This document shows positions 7,277 to 14,657 of a stretch of 36,969 nucleotides of DNA, piece by piece. The stretch covers positions 1 to 36,969 of the forward strand of contig DXHT01000044.1 of assembly GCA_019113265.1 (NCBI GenBank), given 5' to 3'. Made by a program: the position numbers and the translations under genes. This DNA is from Bacillota bacterium. GTDB lineage: Bacteria; Bacillota; Clostridia; Christensenellales; Pumilibacteraceae. How positions within the stretch are numbered: the stretch's first letter is position 1; each line of letters opens with the position of its first letter. The notes under the pieces are model-generated. The model worked only from the letters and a program-made list of their open reading frames with translations. It was not told the origin of the DNA and searched no databases.

Positions 7277-8488
7277 ATGGGACGTTTCACATTACCCCGT
7301 GATCTTTATCACGGAAAAGGCTCTCTTGCAGAGCTGAAAAACCTCAAAGGCAAGAAGGCGATACTCGTTCTCGGCGGCGGAAGCATGAAGAAATTCGGTT
7401 TCGTCGACAAGGCGGTAGGTTACCTCAAAGAAGCGGGCATGGAGGTCAGGCTCTTTGAGAACGTAGAACCCGATCCTTCCGTCGAGACGGTCATGAAGGG
7501 CGCAGAGGCTATGCGCGAATTCGGACCCGACTGGATAATTGCTATGGGCGGCGGCTCTCCCATAGACGCGGCTAAGGCCATGTGGGTGTTCTATGAGTAC
7601 CCCGACACGACGTTTGAAGAGATCATTCAGCCGTTCTCTTTCCCGACTCTGCGCACCAAGGCAAAGTTCTGCGCGATCCCGTCCACTTCGGGTACCGCGA
7701 CGGAAGTCACCGCATTCTCCGTCATAACCAATTACGCTCAGGGCGTCAAATATCCTCTTGCAGACTTCAACATCACGCCCGACGTGGCTATCGTCGATCC
7801 CGAGCTTGCGGAGACGATGCCTCCCAAACTTACGGCTCACACCGGTATGGACGCGATGACGCACGCTATCGAGGCGTATGTTTCCACGCTGCACTGCAAC
7901 TACACCGATCCGCTTGCGCTGCACGCGATCAAGCTGATACACGAGAACCTTAAAAAGTCCTACGACGGCGACATGGCGGCGCGCGACACGATGCACGACG
8001 CGCAGTGCCTTGCGGGTATGGCGTTCTCCAACGCTCTGCTCGGCATAGTCCACTCCATGGCGCACAAGACGGGCGCGGCTTACACCGGCGGTCACATCAT
8101 CCACGGCGCGGCTAACGCAATGTACCTGCCCAAGGTCATCAAGTTCAACTCCAAAGTGCCCGAGGCGGCGGAGCGTTATGCTGAGATCGCGCGCTTCATC
8201 AACCTTAAAGGCAAGACGACGGAAGAGCTCGTCGACGCGCTCATCGCAGAGCTGCGCAAGATGAACAAGGAGCTCAATATCCCTCTCGCAATAAAGAATT
8301 ACGGAGCGGGCGGCGTCATTGCCGACAAGAGCATAATCGACGAGAAGGAGTTCAACGACAAGCTCGAACACGTCGCAAAGCTCGCCATAAGCGACGCCTG
8401 CACGGGTTCCAACCCTCGTCAGCCTTCCGTCGAGGAGATGAAGAAACTGCTCATTGCCGTGTACTACGACAAGGACATCGACTTCTGA
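7277..8488 (+). CDS. Iron-containing alcohol dehydrogenase
   Basis: A 403-residue member of the Fe-ADH family (group III), which interconverts aldehydes and primary alcohols with NAD(P)H in fermentation. The N-terminal nucleotide-binding half has GGGSMKKFG, GGGSPIDAAKAM (91-102) and PSTSGTATEV (135-144). The metal ligands of the helical half are all present: Asp192 and His196 (GMDAMTHAIEAY), His259 (HSMAH) and His276 (IIHGAANA). The ATG at 7277 is chosen because MGRFTLPRDLYHG is the normal N-terminus, GGGAG lies 11 nt upstream, and the earlier in-frame start would precede the promoter. The substrate (ethanol, butanol or a diol) cannot be decided. Confidence 0.94.
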   Translation: MGRFTLPRDLYHGKGSLAELKNLKGKKAILVLGGGSMKKFGFVDKAVGYLKEAGMEVRLFENVEPDPSVETVMKGAEAMREFGPDWIIAMGGGSPIDAAKAMWVFYEYPDTTFEEIIQPFSFPTLRTKAKFCAIPSTSGTATEVTAFSVITNYAQGVKYPLADFNITPDVAIVDPELAETMPPKLTAHTGMDAMTHAIEAYVSTLHCNYTDPLALHAIKLIHENLKKSYDGDMAARDTMHDAQCLAGMAFSNALLGIVHSMAHKTGAAYTGGHIIHGAANAMYLPKVIKFNSKVPEAAERYAEIARFINLKGKTTEELVDALIAELRKMNKELNIPLAIKNYGAGGVIADKSIIDEKEFNDKLEHVAKLAISDACTGSNPRQPSVEEMKKLLIAVYYDKDIDF

Positions 8489-8568
8489 GATCGTTCAGAT
8501 CCCCGCGCGTAAGTCGCATGCGTTAAGCGGCTGACCGCACGGGCAACAAACGGATAAATTCGGCGATG

Positions 8569-8604
8569 GCGCGCCGTTCCTTTTGAAACGGCGCGCTGTT
8601 TTTT
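8569..8604 (+). terminator. Intrinsic terminator after the alcohol dehydrogenase
   Basis: A perfect 10-bp stem (GCGCGCCGTT 8569-8578, complement 8587-8596) followed by TGTTTTTT. Confidence 0.88.
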
Positions 8605-8789
8605 GTCTTTTTGTGCCTGCCGTTGCGCTCGCGTGTTTTTGCAACTTTTCCGCGCCGCTCCGTTTGCGCCGCCCGCCGCGTCCGCTTGGCGTTATTCCCG
8701 GCTTTTCCGCGCGCCGCCCCTGCTTTTTCGGATATGCGCGCGCGGGGCGCAGGCGGCGGGGAAAATTTCAATATTACAAAAATCGGATA

Positions 8790-8818
8790 TTGACAAACGC
8801 GCCCGAACGTGTTACACT
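8790..8818 (+). promoter_or_regulatory. Promoter of RR1-HK1
   Basis: TTGACA (8790-8795), 17-bp spacer, TACACT (8813-8818). The -10 neighbourhood GTGTTACACT closely matches GTGTTACGCT at the RR3 promoter, which points to a common ancestry of the two control regions. Confidence 0.75.
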
Positions 8819-8838
8819 AATCGGCAGGAGGGGCGAAT

Positions 8839-9549
8839 ATGATGCATATCGCGGTCGTGGAGGACGACGAAAGCGACGCGCGCGCACTCAGCGCATACGC
8901 GGAGAAAGCGGCGAAAGAGCTCGGCGAGACCACGGAAATAAAGCACTTTGCCGATCCCGTACTTTTTCTGGAAAAGTACAGGGCGGATTTTGACGTTGTC
9001 TTCATGGATATCGAAATGCCGGGCATGAACGGGCTGAAAGCGGCGCGGCTGCTGCGCGAAAAGGACGCGGACGTGGTGCTGATATTCGTCACCAACATGG
9101 CGCAGTTCGCCCTCGAAGGGTATGAGGTGGACGCTCTCGACTTTATAGTGAAGCCCGTGGCGTACGAACAGCTGCGCGTAAAGTTCGCGCGGGCGGTAAA
9201 GCGGGTGATGCTGCACCGCGGGGAGCGCATCATCGTACAGGGCAGGACGAGCAGCGCGGTGGTGTCCGTGCCCAACATAAACTACATAGAAGTGATGAAT
9301 CACCGTCTGACTTTTCACACGGCGGACGGCAACATAGAGGGGACGGGGTCGCTGACAAAGCTGGAGGACAAGCTGAAAGCGTATGACTTTTCGCGGTGCA
9401 ACGCGTGTTATCTCGTCAATCTCGACAGGGTGGACAAGGTGTCCGACGGGTATGTATACATAGCGGGGGAGAGGTTACCCGTCAGCCGATCGCGCAGGAC
9501 GGCGTTTTTGCGCGATCTCGCCGATCATCTCGGCGGCAAGATGAATTAA
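8839..9549 (+). CDS. LytTR-family response regulator RR1
   Basis: 236 residues. The N-terminal receiver domain (about 1-125) has the acidic pocket VVEDDE, phospho-acceptor Asp57 in VVFMDIEMPG, the switch Thr/Asn region FVTNMAQ and the conserved lysine in DFIVKPV. The C-terminal LytTR DNA-binding domain (about 135-232) has NYIEVMNHRLTFHT, CNACYLVNLDRVDKV and LPVSRSRRTAF. AgrA, VirR and ComE share this architecture and bind paired direct repeats near promoters. The ribosome site GGAGGGG precedes the ATG by 6 nt. The cognate kinase starts 2 bp after the stop. No agrB or agrD-like gene is nearby, so the signal is not evidently an Agr peptide. Confidence 0.94.
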   Translation: MMHIAVVEDDESDARALSAYAEKAAKELGETTEIKHFADPVLFLEKYRADFDVVFMDIEMPGMNGLKAARLLREKDADVVLIFVTNMAQFALEGYEVDALDFIVKPVAYEQLRVKFARAVKRVMLHRGERIIVQGRTSSAVVSVPNINYIEVMNHRLTFHTADGNIEGTGSLTKLEDKLKAYDFSRCNACYLVNLDRVDKVSDGYVYIAGERLPVSRSRRTAFLRDLADHLGGKMN

Positions 9550-9551
9550 GG

Positions 9552-10901
9552 ATGCAGCTTTACCGATTATATTTCATGGCGGAACTCGTGATAGCGCAGT
9601 CCCTGCTCGTCTATCGTTTCAAGGCGAGGCGGCATTTTTTGCTGCGTCTTTTTCTCGCGCTTGTCGTCCTCGTCGGGCTTAGCGCGGTGGCGGGCTTTCT
9701 TCTTCCCGACAATGCGTTCGTCGATCTTGCCGTATACATGGTGCTTTTCGCGGCGACGCTTTTTGCGGTATGGTTCTGTTTCGACGAAAGACTGCTCACC
9801 GTGCTGTTCTACTGCGTCGCGGGGTATACGGTGCAGCACATAGCGAGCGAGCTTTTCACTCTTTGCTCGCTTGCCATGAGGTTCGACAGCCACGCGACGG
9901 GATCGTCTGCGGTGACGGGTCCGGAGCTGTTCAAGCTGTTTTCGAGCAGCTCCAATGCGGTGGTCGCCAACCCGATGACGCTCATAGTGTACTTTTTCGT
10001 GTATGGCGTGACCTACTTTTTCGGCTATTATTTCGTCAAACTGCGCGCGTACGGCAGGGGCGGGTATAAGATCACCATGGCGAGCGCGAAGGTGCTCATG
10101 TTCTCCGCGGTCGTGCTGTTTTTTGACGTATTCGTCAGTCTTTTCGTCGCGGAGTACGGCACGAGCGACTTTAACCGCGTCTATCAGATGATAATATCGG
10201 GATTCAATCTCGTGTGTTGCGTGTTCGTATTCGTGTTTCAGTTCTTCATCGAAGGGCGTGACCGCCTTGCCGACGAGCTGAAATTCGCCGAAAAAATGTA
10301 TCGGGAAAAGACCGCGCAGTACGACATGACCAAGGAGAACATTGCGCTCATCAATCAGAAGTGCCATGACCTCAAACATCAGGTGCGGCTGGTGGGCAGC
10401 AGGGGATCGCTGGACGAAAACGTCGTGGAGGAGATAGAACAGCTCATATCCATATACGACGCACCCGTGCGCACGGGCAACGAGGCGCTCGACATTATCC
10501 TCACCGAAAAGAGCCTGCTGTGCAACGACAAGGGGATAAAGCTGTGCTGTATAATAGACGGCAAGCAGCTCGACTTCATCACTCCCGCGGATACCTATGC
10601 GCTTTTCGGCAATATGCTGGACAACGCGATAGAGGCGGTGAGCGCTCTCGACGAAAAATTCCGCACGATAAACCTTTCGGTGACGAGCAAAAAGTCGTTC
10701 GTCGTGGTCAACACCTACAACTATTTCGCGGTGCGCCCCGAGTTCGACGGCAAATTCCCCGTCACCACAAAGTCCGATAAGACCATGCACGGATACGGCA
10801 TAAGATCCATGCAGATGATATGCAACAAATACGGGGGCGAGCTTTCGGTGGGTACGGAAGGGGATCAGTTCGTCCTCAATATTCTCTTCCCCAGAAACTG
10901 A
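9552..10901 (+). CDS. GHKL-family sensor histidine kinase HK1
   Basis: About 449 residues. The N-terminal half has six to seven hydrophobic helices (about 1-235) with no recognisable extracellular sensor domain, so ligand sensing is probably within the membrane. A coiled linker then leads to the H-box CHDLKHQ (about residue 275), N-box GNMLDNAIEA and G-box HGYGIRSM of the AgrC-like GHKL group. I chose the ATG at 9552, 2 bp after the RR1 stop, although only AAGG serves as ribosome site, because it aligns with HK2 and HK3 (ELxxAxSL near the N-terminus). The frame stays open further upstream inside RR1, which is not credible. Residue Gln297 corresponds to the amber codon in HK3. Confidence 0.92.
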   Translation: MQLYRLYFMAELVIAQSLLVYRFKARRHFLLRLFLALVVLVGLSAVAGFLLPDNAFVDLAVYMVLFAATLFAVWFCFDERLLTVLFYCVAGYTVQHIASELFTLCSLAMRFDSHATGSSAVTGPELFKLFSSSSNAVVANPMTLIVYFFVYGVTYFFGYYFVKLRAYGRGGYKITMASAKVLMFSAVVLFFDVFVSLFVAEYGTSDFNRVYQMIISGFNLVCCVFVFVFQFFIEGRDRLADELKFAEKMYREKTAQYDMTKENIALINQKCHDLKHQVRLVGSRGSLDENVVEEIEQLISIYDAPVRTGNEALDIILTEKSLLCNDKGIKLCCIIDGKQLDFITPADTYALFGNMLDNAIEAVSALDEKFRTINLSVTSKKSFVVVNTYNYFAVRPEFDGKFPVTTKSDKTMHGYGIRSMQMICNKYGGELSVGTEGDQFVLNILFPRN

Positions 10902-10946
10902 AAAATCGCCTGTTACGCATAAAATTGACCCTTTACGAAATAAGCG

Positions 10947-10975
10947 TTGTGTGCGGCACTCTCATGCGGTATTAT
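10947..10975 (+). promoter_or_regulatory. Candidate promoter of GH3-1, overlapping a terminator hairpin
   Basis: TTGTGT (10947-10952, weak), 17-bp spacer, TATTAT (10970-10975). GAAA at 10937-10940 and ATTGACC at 10924-10930 occupy the same spacing before the -35 as in the module C promoter. A start near 10982 would lie in the loop of the hairpin at 10956-11003. Confidence 0.45.
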
Positions 10976-11009
10976 TTTCACGGATATACCCGCACGGGAG
11001 TGCTTTTTT
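10956..11009 (+). terminator. Terminator or attenuator between HK1 and GH3-1
   Basis: The outer stem GCACTC/GAGTGC (10956-10961, 10998-11003) encloses an inner stem TGCGGTAT/ATACCCGCA with one bulge, and six T residues follow (11004-11009). Transcripts arriving from RR1-HK1 should terminate here. The GH3-1 ribosome site starts about 25 nt later with no promoter in between, so GH3-1 needs readthrough or the nested promoter. Confidence 0.75.
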
Positions 11010-11045
11010 CGTCGGGATATCCGAAAAAATAAAAGGAGAAAAGAT

Positions 11046-14000
11046 GTGAAAAAGGAAAAGAAAGAGTATAAGCCCTCTACGGCAAGACAACTCGCGGTGC
11101 GCATAGCGACGGCGGCTTTTCTGCTTATCGTCATGATCGCGCTTATAGTGGGCGACACGTTCGCCCGCCGTTACGCCGTATCCATTTCCAACTTTTTCGG
11201 AACGGGGGAGCAGATCCAGGCAGTTGACGAAGAAGTGGCGAACGAGGCGGCAAAGACGAGCGACGGACTCGTGCGCAGCATAGCGGACGAGGGTATCGCG
11301 CTGCTCAGGAACGAGGACGAAGAGGGCAACGCCGTACTTCCCCTCAGCAAGGAGAACGCGACGATCAACCTGTTCGGCTGGGGCGCGACTGACGCGGGCA
11401 TACTGCTCAGCGGCGACGGATCGGGAAGATCCAACCCTCACGAGGACTTAATCGTGACGCTCACTCAGGCGTTCACCGAGAATGAAGTGTTCTTCAACCA
11501 GGAGATAATAAACATCTACGAGCGTCACCGCACGACGCAGGACGAGGACTGGGGACTCAGCGCGACGCTTATAAACAGATACTCCACCACCATCAAAGAG
11601 CCTGTTACGAGCAAAGCGTTCCCCGCGGACGTAATGCAGCGCGCAAAGGAGTTCTCGGACACGGCGGTGATCGTGCTTTCCCGTTACAGCGGCGAGTTCC
11701 TCGGTAGCGGAACGCAGGCAAGGCAGAGGAAGTACGGACTGCCCACGGACGAGACGCGCGAATACAATCAGATAACGACGGAAGAGCAGAGCCTCATAAA
11801 GCTGTGCAACGAGACGTTTGAAAACGTCATCATCCTCTTCAATGCCGGCTCCATGATGGACATGACCTTCGTCGAAACGGGTATCGCTCCCGACGGTGAG
11901 AACATAGGCAAGCCGGAGGCGGCTCTCAACGCGGGATATCTCGGTCAGTCGGGAGCGGCGGCGGTGCCCCGTCTGATATACGGGGACGTAACGCCCTCCG
12001 CAAAGCTCGCGGATACCGTTGTGTACAATCCGCGCCAAAACGAGCTTACCCGTTATAACGAGATAAACGGCTCGGATATAGTGTACACCGAAGGCGTGTA
12101 CGTCGGATACAAGTTCTATGAAACGGCGGCCGCTCAGGGCTATTACGACGACGCTACGTTCGCGGGCAAGACGGGTTACGACGCGGTAGTCGAGTATCCG
12201 TTCGGATTCGGCCTGTCATACACCGACTTTTCGTGGGAAGTGGCGGAAGTGTCGCTTGCTAACGGCTCCGCCCTCGATAAGGACGCGGAAGTGACCGTCA
12301 AGGTGCGCGTGACCAACACGGGCGATACATATTCGGGCAGGGACGTCGTGCAGCTCTACTTCACTCCGCCCTATTATAAGAACGAAGTGGAAAAGCCCGT
12401 TATATCCCTTGTGGATTTTGCAAAGACCCCCGAACTCGCGCCGGGCGAAAGCTCCGTCGTGACGCTCACTTTCACCGCATACGACCTTGCGTCCTATGAC
12501 TGCTATGACAAGAACGCCAACGGCTATGCGACGTGGGAGCTTGACGAGGGGGGCTATACGCTCCGCCTCATGACGGACGCGCACACGCCCAAGGCGAACG
12601 TAAACGACAACGGGCTTGCAAGCGGCGGCGAATTGACCTACCGCGTATCAAAGGACATAGCGTATACCACCGATCCCGTCAGCGGCGCGGATGTAGTCAA
12701 CCGCTTCACGGGGGATACGGCATACCTCGGGCTTCCCTCCGACGGTTCGTCGCTCAGCGCGGGCTGGACGTACCTTACGCGCGGCGCGGACACGGGCGAG
12801 GACTGGGCAAATAGCGTCAGGACTTCCCGTTATTCCGAACTTTCCGGCGAGGACAGAACGGCAGTCGAGGCAAAGGCGATAGCGTATGGCGGCTATGACG
12901 ATGTGTACACCCAAATGCCCGAGTTTGAAAAGGACGCGGGCGTAGAGTATAAACTCGTCGTGCGCGAGGACGGCACCGCGGCGAGCGGCAACGACTTCAC
13001 GAGCGGCAGCGTGACGCTCAAATACAACGACGAGCTGATGTTCTACCTCGCCGATCCCGCTCACTACAACGACCCGACGGACGAGAAGTGGAAGACCTTC
13101 CTCGACCAGCTCTCCAAAGAGGAGATACGCCTCATAGTGGAGGACGCGGGTTACGGCACGAAAGCGGCGTACAGCATAGGCAAGAACGTCTGGACGGATC
13201 AGGACGGCCCGAGCGGTTTCAACACCTCCAACTTCAACCCCACCAACGACTCCAAGCTCACCGCGTTCCCGACCGAGAACATGGTAGGGCAGACGTGGAG
13301 CAAGGACCTTCTGTTCCGCATGGGTCAGGTCATTGGTGTGGATGCGAACAACTTCAATATGTCGAACATTTACGCGCCCGGCGTAAACATCCACAAGAAT
13401 TCTTTCGGCGCGAGAAATTACGAGTATTACAGCGAGGACAGCGTGCTCTCCGGCCTGTACGCGGCTCAGTTCTCACTCGGAGCGAAGTCCAACGGCGCGG
13501 GCGTATACGTCAAGCACTTCGTCAACTATGACTATCAGACGACCGGCAGAGTGTGGGAGACCGAGCAGGCCCTGCGCGAGATATACCTTAAACCGTTTGA
13601 AATAGCGATAAAAGAGGGCGGCGCGACGGGCGTCATGAGTTCGTTCAACAGATTCGGACCGCAGTGGACGGGCGGCAACCACGCGCTCATAAACGACATA
13701 CTGCGCGAAGAGTGGGGCTTTAACGGCGTAGTCATCTCCGACTACATGGACGGCACGAGCGATATAATGAAAATGGATCAGTCGCTGCGCGCGCGTTCGG
13801 GCCTGCAGCTCAACCCCAACGTAAACGCGGCGGGAGCGAACGGCCGCATAGACCTCAACGATCCCGTGGACATGAACCTTGCCCGCCTTACGGTCAAGGA
13901 CGTGGTATACGCCAAGTGCAACGTATATTACGCGGCAAAGAACAATACCATACAGAACGAGTTCACCGTCACCGTTTCAGGGCCTCGCGCCACGAAATAC

Positions 14001-14645
14001 GGCTTTGACTGGTGGATAATGCTCCTCGTGTTCATCAACATCATAGTGTTCGGACTTCTCGTCTGGCGCGCACTCGCGCTCGCCCTGCCCCTTATAAAGG
14101 ACATAAGGATGCGACGCGCGTCGGTCAAGGCTGGAGCGGGAAGCGATGAAGCGGCGTATGCGGTGGCGGATTTCGCTGTAAGCGGCGCGGACGAAACGCT
14201 CTATGCGGCTTACGGCGCGTCCGAAACCGCGGCAGCGGGCGAAGAGCAGCCCGAGCCTCAGTCCGAAGAGACGGCAATGCCCGAAGCGGAAGAATCCGAA
14301 GCGGAAACGCCCGAAGCGGAAGAAGCGGGATCGGAAATGCCCGCGCCCGCCGCGGTAGTAATTCCCGCACCTGCGGCAGCGCCTTCCGATCCGACCGTTC
14401 GGGCGGAGATGGACGCAATGCACGAGCAGATCGCGGAGCTTACGCGCAAGGTGGACGCGCTCACGGCCGCGCTTGCGGCAAAAAAGCCCACGGCGGCGCA
14501 GAGGAATGCGGAAAAGCGCAAAGAGCTCAGCGACCAGATGAAGAATATGGACGACAAACTCAGCGCCATAAACGAGATGCTCTCGGCAATGACGCGTGAC
14601 AGAGGCGCGGACGGAAGCGGCGCGCCCGACCGCAAAAAGAAATAA
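11046..14645 (+). CDS. GH3-1: membrane-anchored, domain-swapped family-3 glycoside hydrolase
   Basis: 1199 residues from a GTG start, chosen because AAGGAG lies 7 nt before it; the frame open to 10947 spans the terminator. Layout: cytoplasmic basic N-terminus, helix 17-37, then the GH3 C-domain first (GIALLRNEDEEG to YPFGFGLSYTDFSWE, about 70-400), a fibronectin-III-like domain (VTVKVRVTNTGD, VVQLYFTPP, about 410-540), and then the GH3 barrel (about 660-975) with APGVNIHKNSFGARNYEYYSED, Lys823-His824 and the nucleophile Asp899 in GFNGVVISDYMDG. This permuted order is known from rumen GH3 beta-glucosidases. A second helix (about 990-1012) is followed by a Glu/Pro-rich, then coiled-coil tail (about 1118-1190), predicted inside the cell. 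Substrate unknown. Confidence 0.92.
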   Translation: MKKEKKEYKPSTARQLAVRIATAAFLLIVMIALIVGDTFARRYAVSISNFFGTGEQIQAVDEEVANEAAKTSDGLVRSIADEGIALLRNEDEEGNAVLPLSKENATINLFGWGATDAGILLSGDGSGRSNPHEDLIVTLTQAFTENEVFFNQEIINIYERHRTTQDEDWGLSATLINRYSTTIKEPVTSKAFPADVMQRAKEFSDTAVIVLSRYSGEFLGSGTQARQRKYGLPTDETREYNQITTEEQSLIKLCNETFENVIILFNAGSMMDMTFVETGIAPDGENIGKPEAALNAGYLGQSGAAAVPRLIYGDVTPSAKLADTVVYNPRQNELTRYNEINGSDIVYTEGVYVGYKFYETAAAQGYYDDATFAGKTGYDAVVEYPFGFGLSYTDFSWEVAEVSLANGSALDKDAEVTVKVRVTNTGDTYSGRDVVQLYFTPPYYKNEVEKPVISLVDFAKTPELAPGESSVVTLTFTAYDLASYDCYDKNANGYATWELDEGGYTLRLMTDAHTPKANVNDNGLASGGELTYRVSKDIAYTTDPVSGADVVNRFTGDTAYLGLPSDGSSLSAGWTYLTRGADTGEDWANSVRTSRYSELSGEDRTAVEAKAIAYGGYDDVYTQMPEFEKDAGVEYKLVVREDGTAASGNDFTSGSVTLKYNDELMFYLADPAHYNDPTDEKWKTFLDQLSKEEIRLIVEDAGYGTKAAYSIGKNVWTDQDGPSGFNTSNFNPTNDSKLTAFPTENMVGQTWSKDLLFRMGQVIGVDANNFNMSNIYAPGVNIHKNSFGARNYEYYSEDSVLSGLYAAQFSLGAKSNGAGVYVKHFVNYDYQTTGRVWETEQALREIYLKPFEIAIKEGGATGVMSSFNRFGPQWTGGNHALINDILREEWGFNGVVISDYMDGTSDIMKMDQSLRARSGLQLNPNVNAAGANGRIDLNDPVDMNLARLTVKDVVYAKCNVYYAAKNNTIQNEFTVTVSGPRATKYGFDWWIMLLVFINIIVFGLLVWRALALALPLIKDIRMRRASVKAGAGSDEAAYAVADFAVSGADETLYAAYGASETAAAGEEQPEPQSEETAMPEAEESEAETPEAEEAGSEMPAPAAVVIPAPAAAPSDPTVRAEMDAMHEQIAELTRKVDALTAALAAKKPTAAQRNAEKRKELSDQMKNMDDKLSAINEMLSAMTRDRGADGSGAPDRKKK

Positions 14646-14657
14646 GGAGGGAGGATA

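Larger units (their letters stand above)
8489..8838. other. Intergenic region before the first two-component system
   Basis: It contains the dehydrogenase terminator, about 180 bp of GC-rich sequence with only arginine-rich spurious frames, and the RR1 promoter. Nothing else is recognisable. Confidence 0.65.

Noticed and set aside
8583..8993. 136-residue frame before and over RR1
   Set aside because: Low-complexity arginine-rich translation that overlaps the RR1 promoter and gene.
10947..11045. Extension of GH3-1 upstream of the GTG
   Set aside because: It overlaps the terminator hairpin and lacks a ribosome site; the GTG has one at ideal distance.
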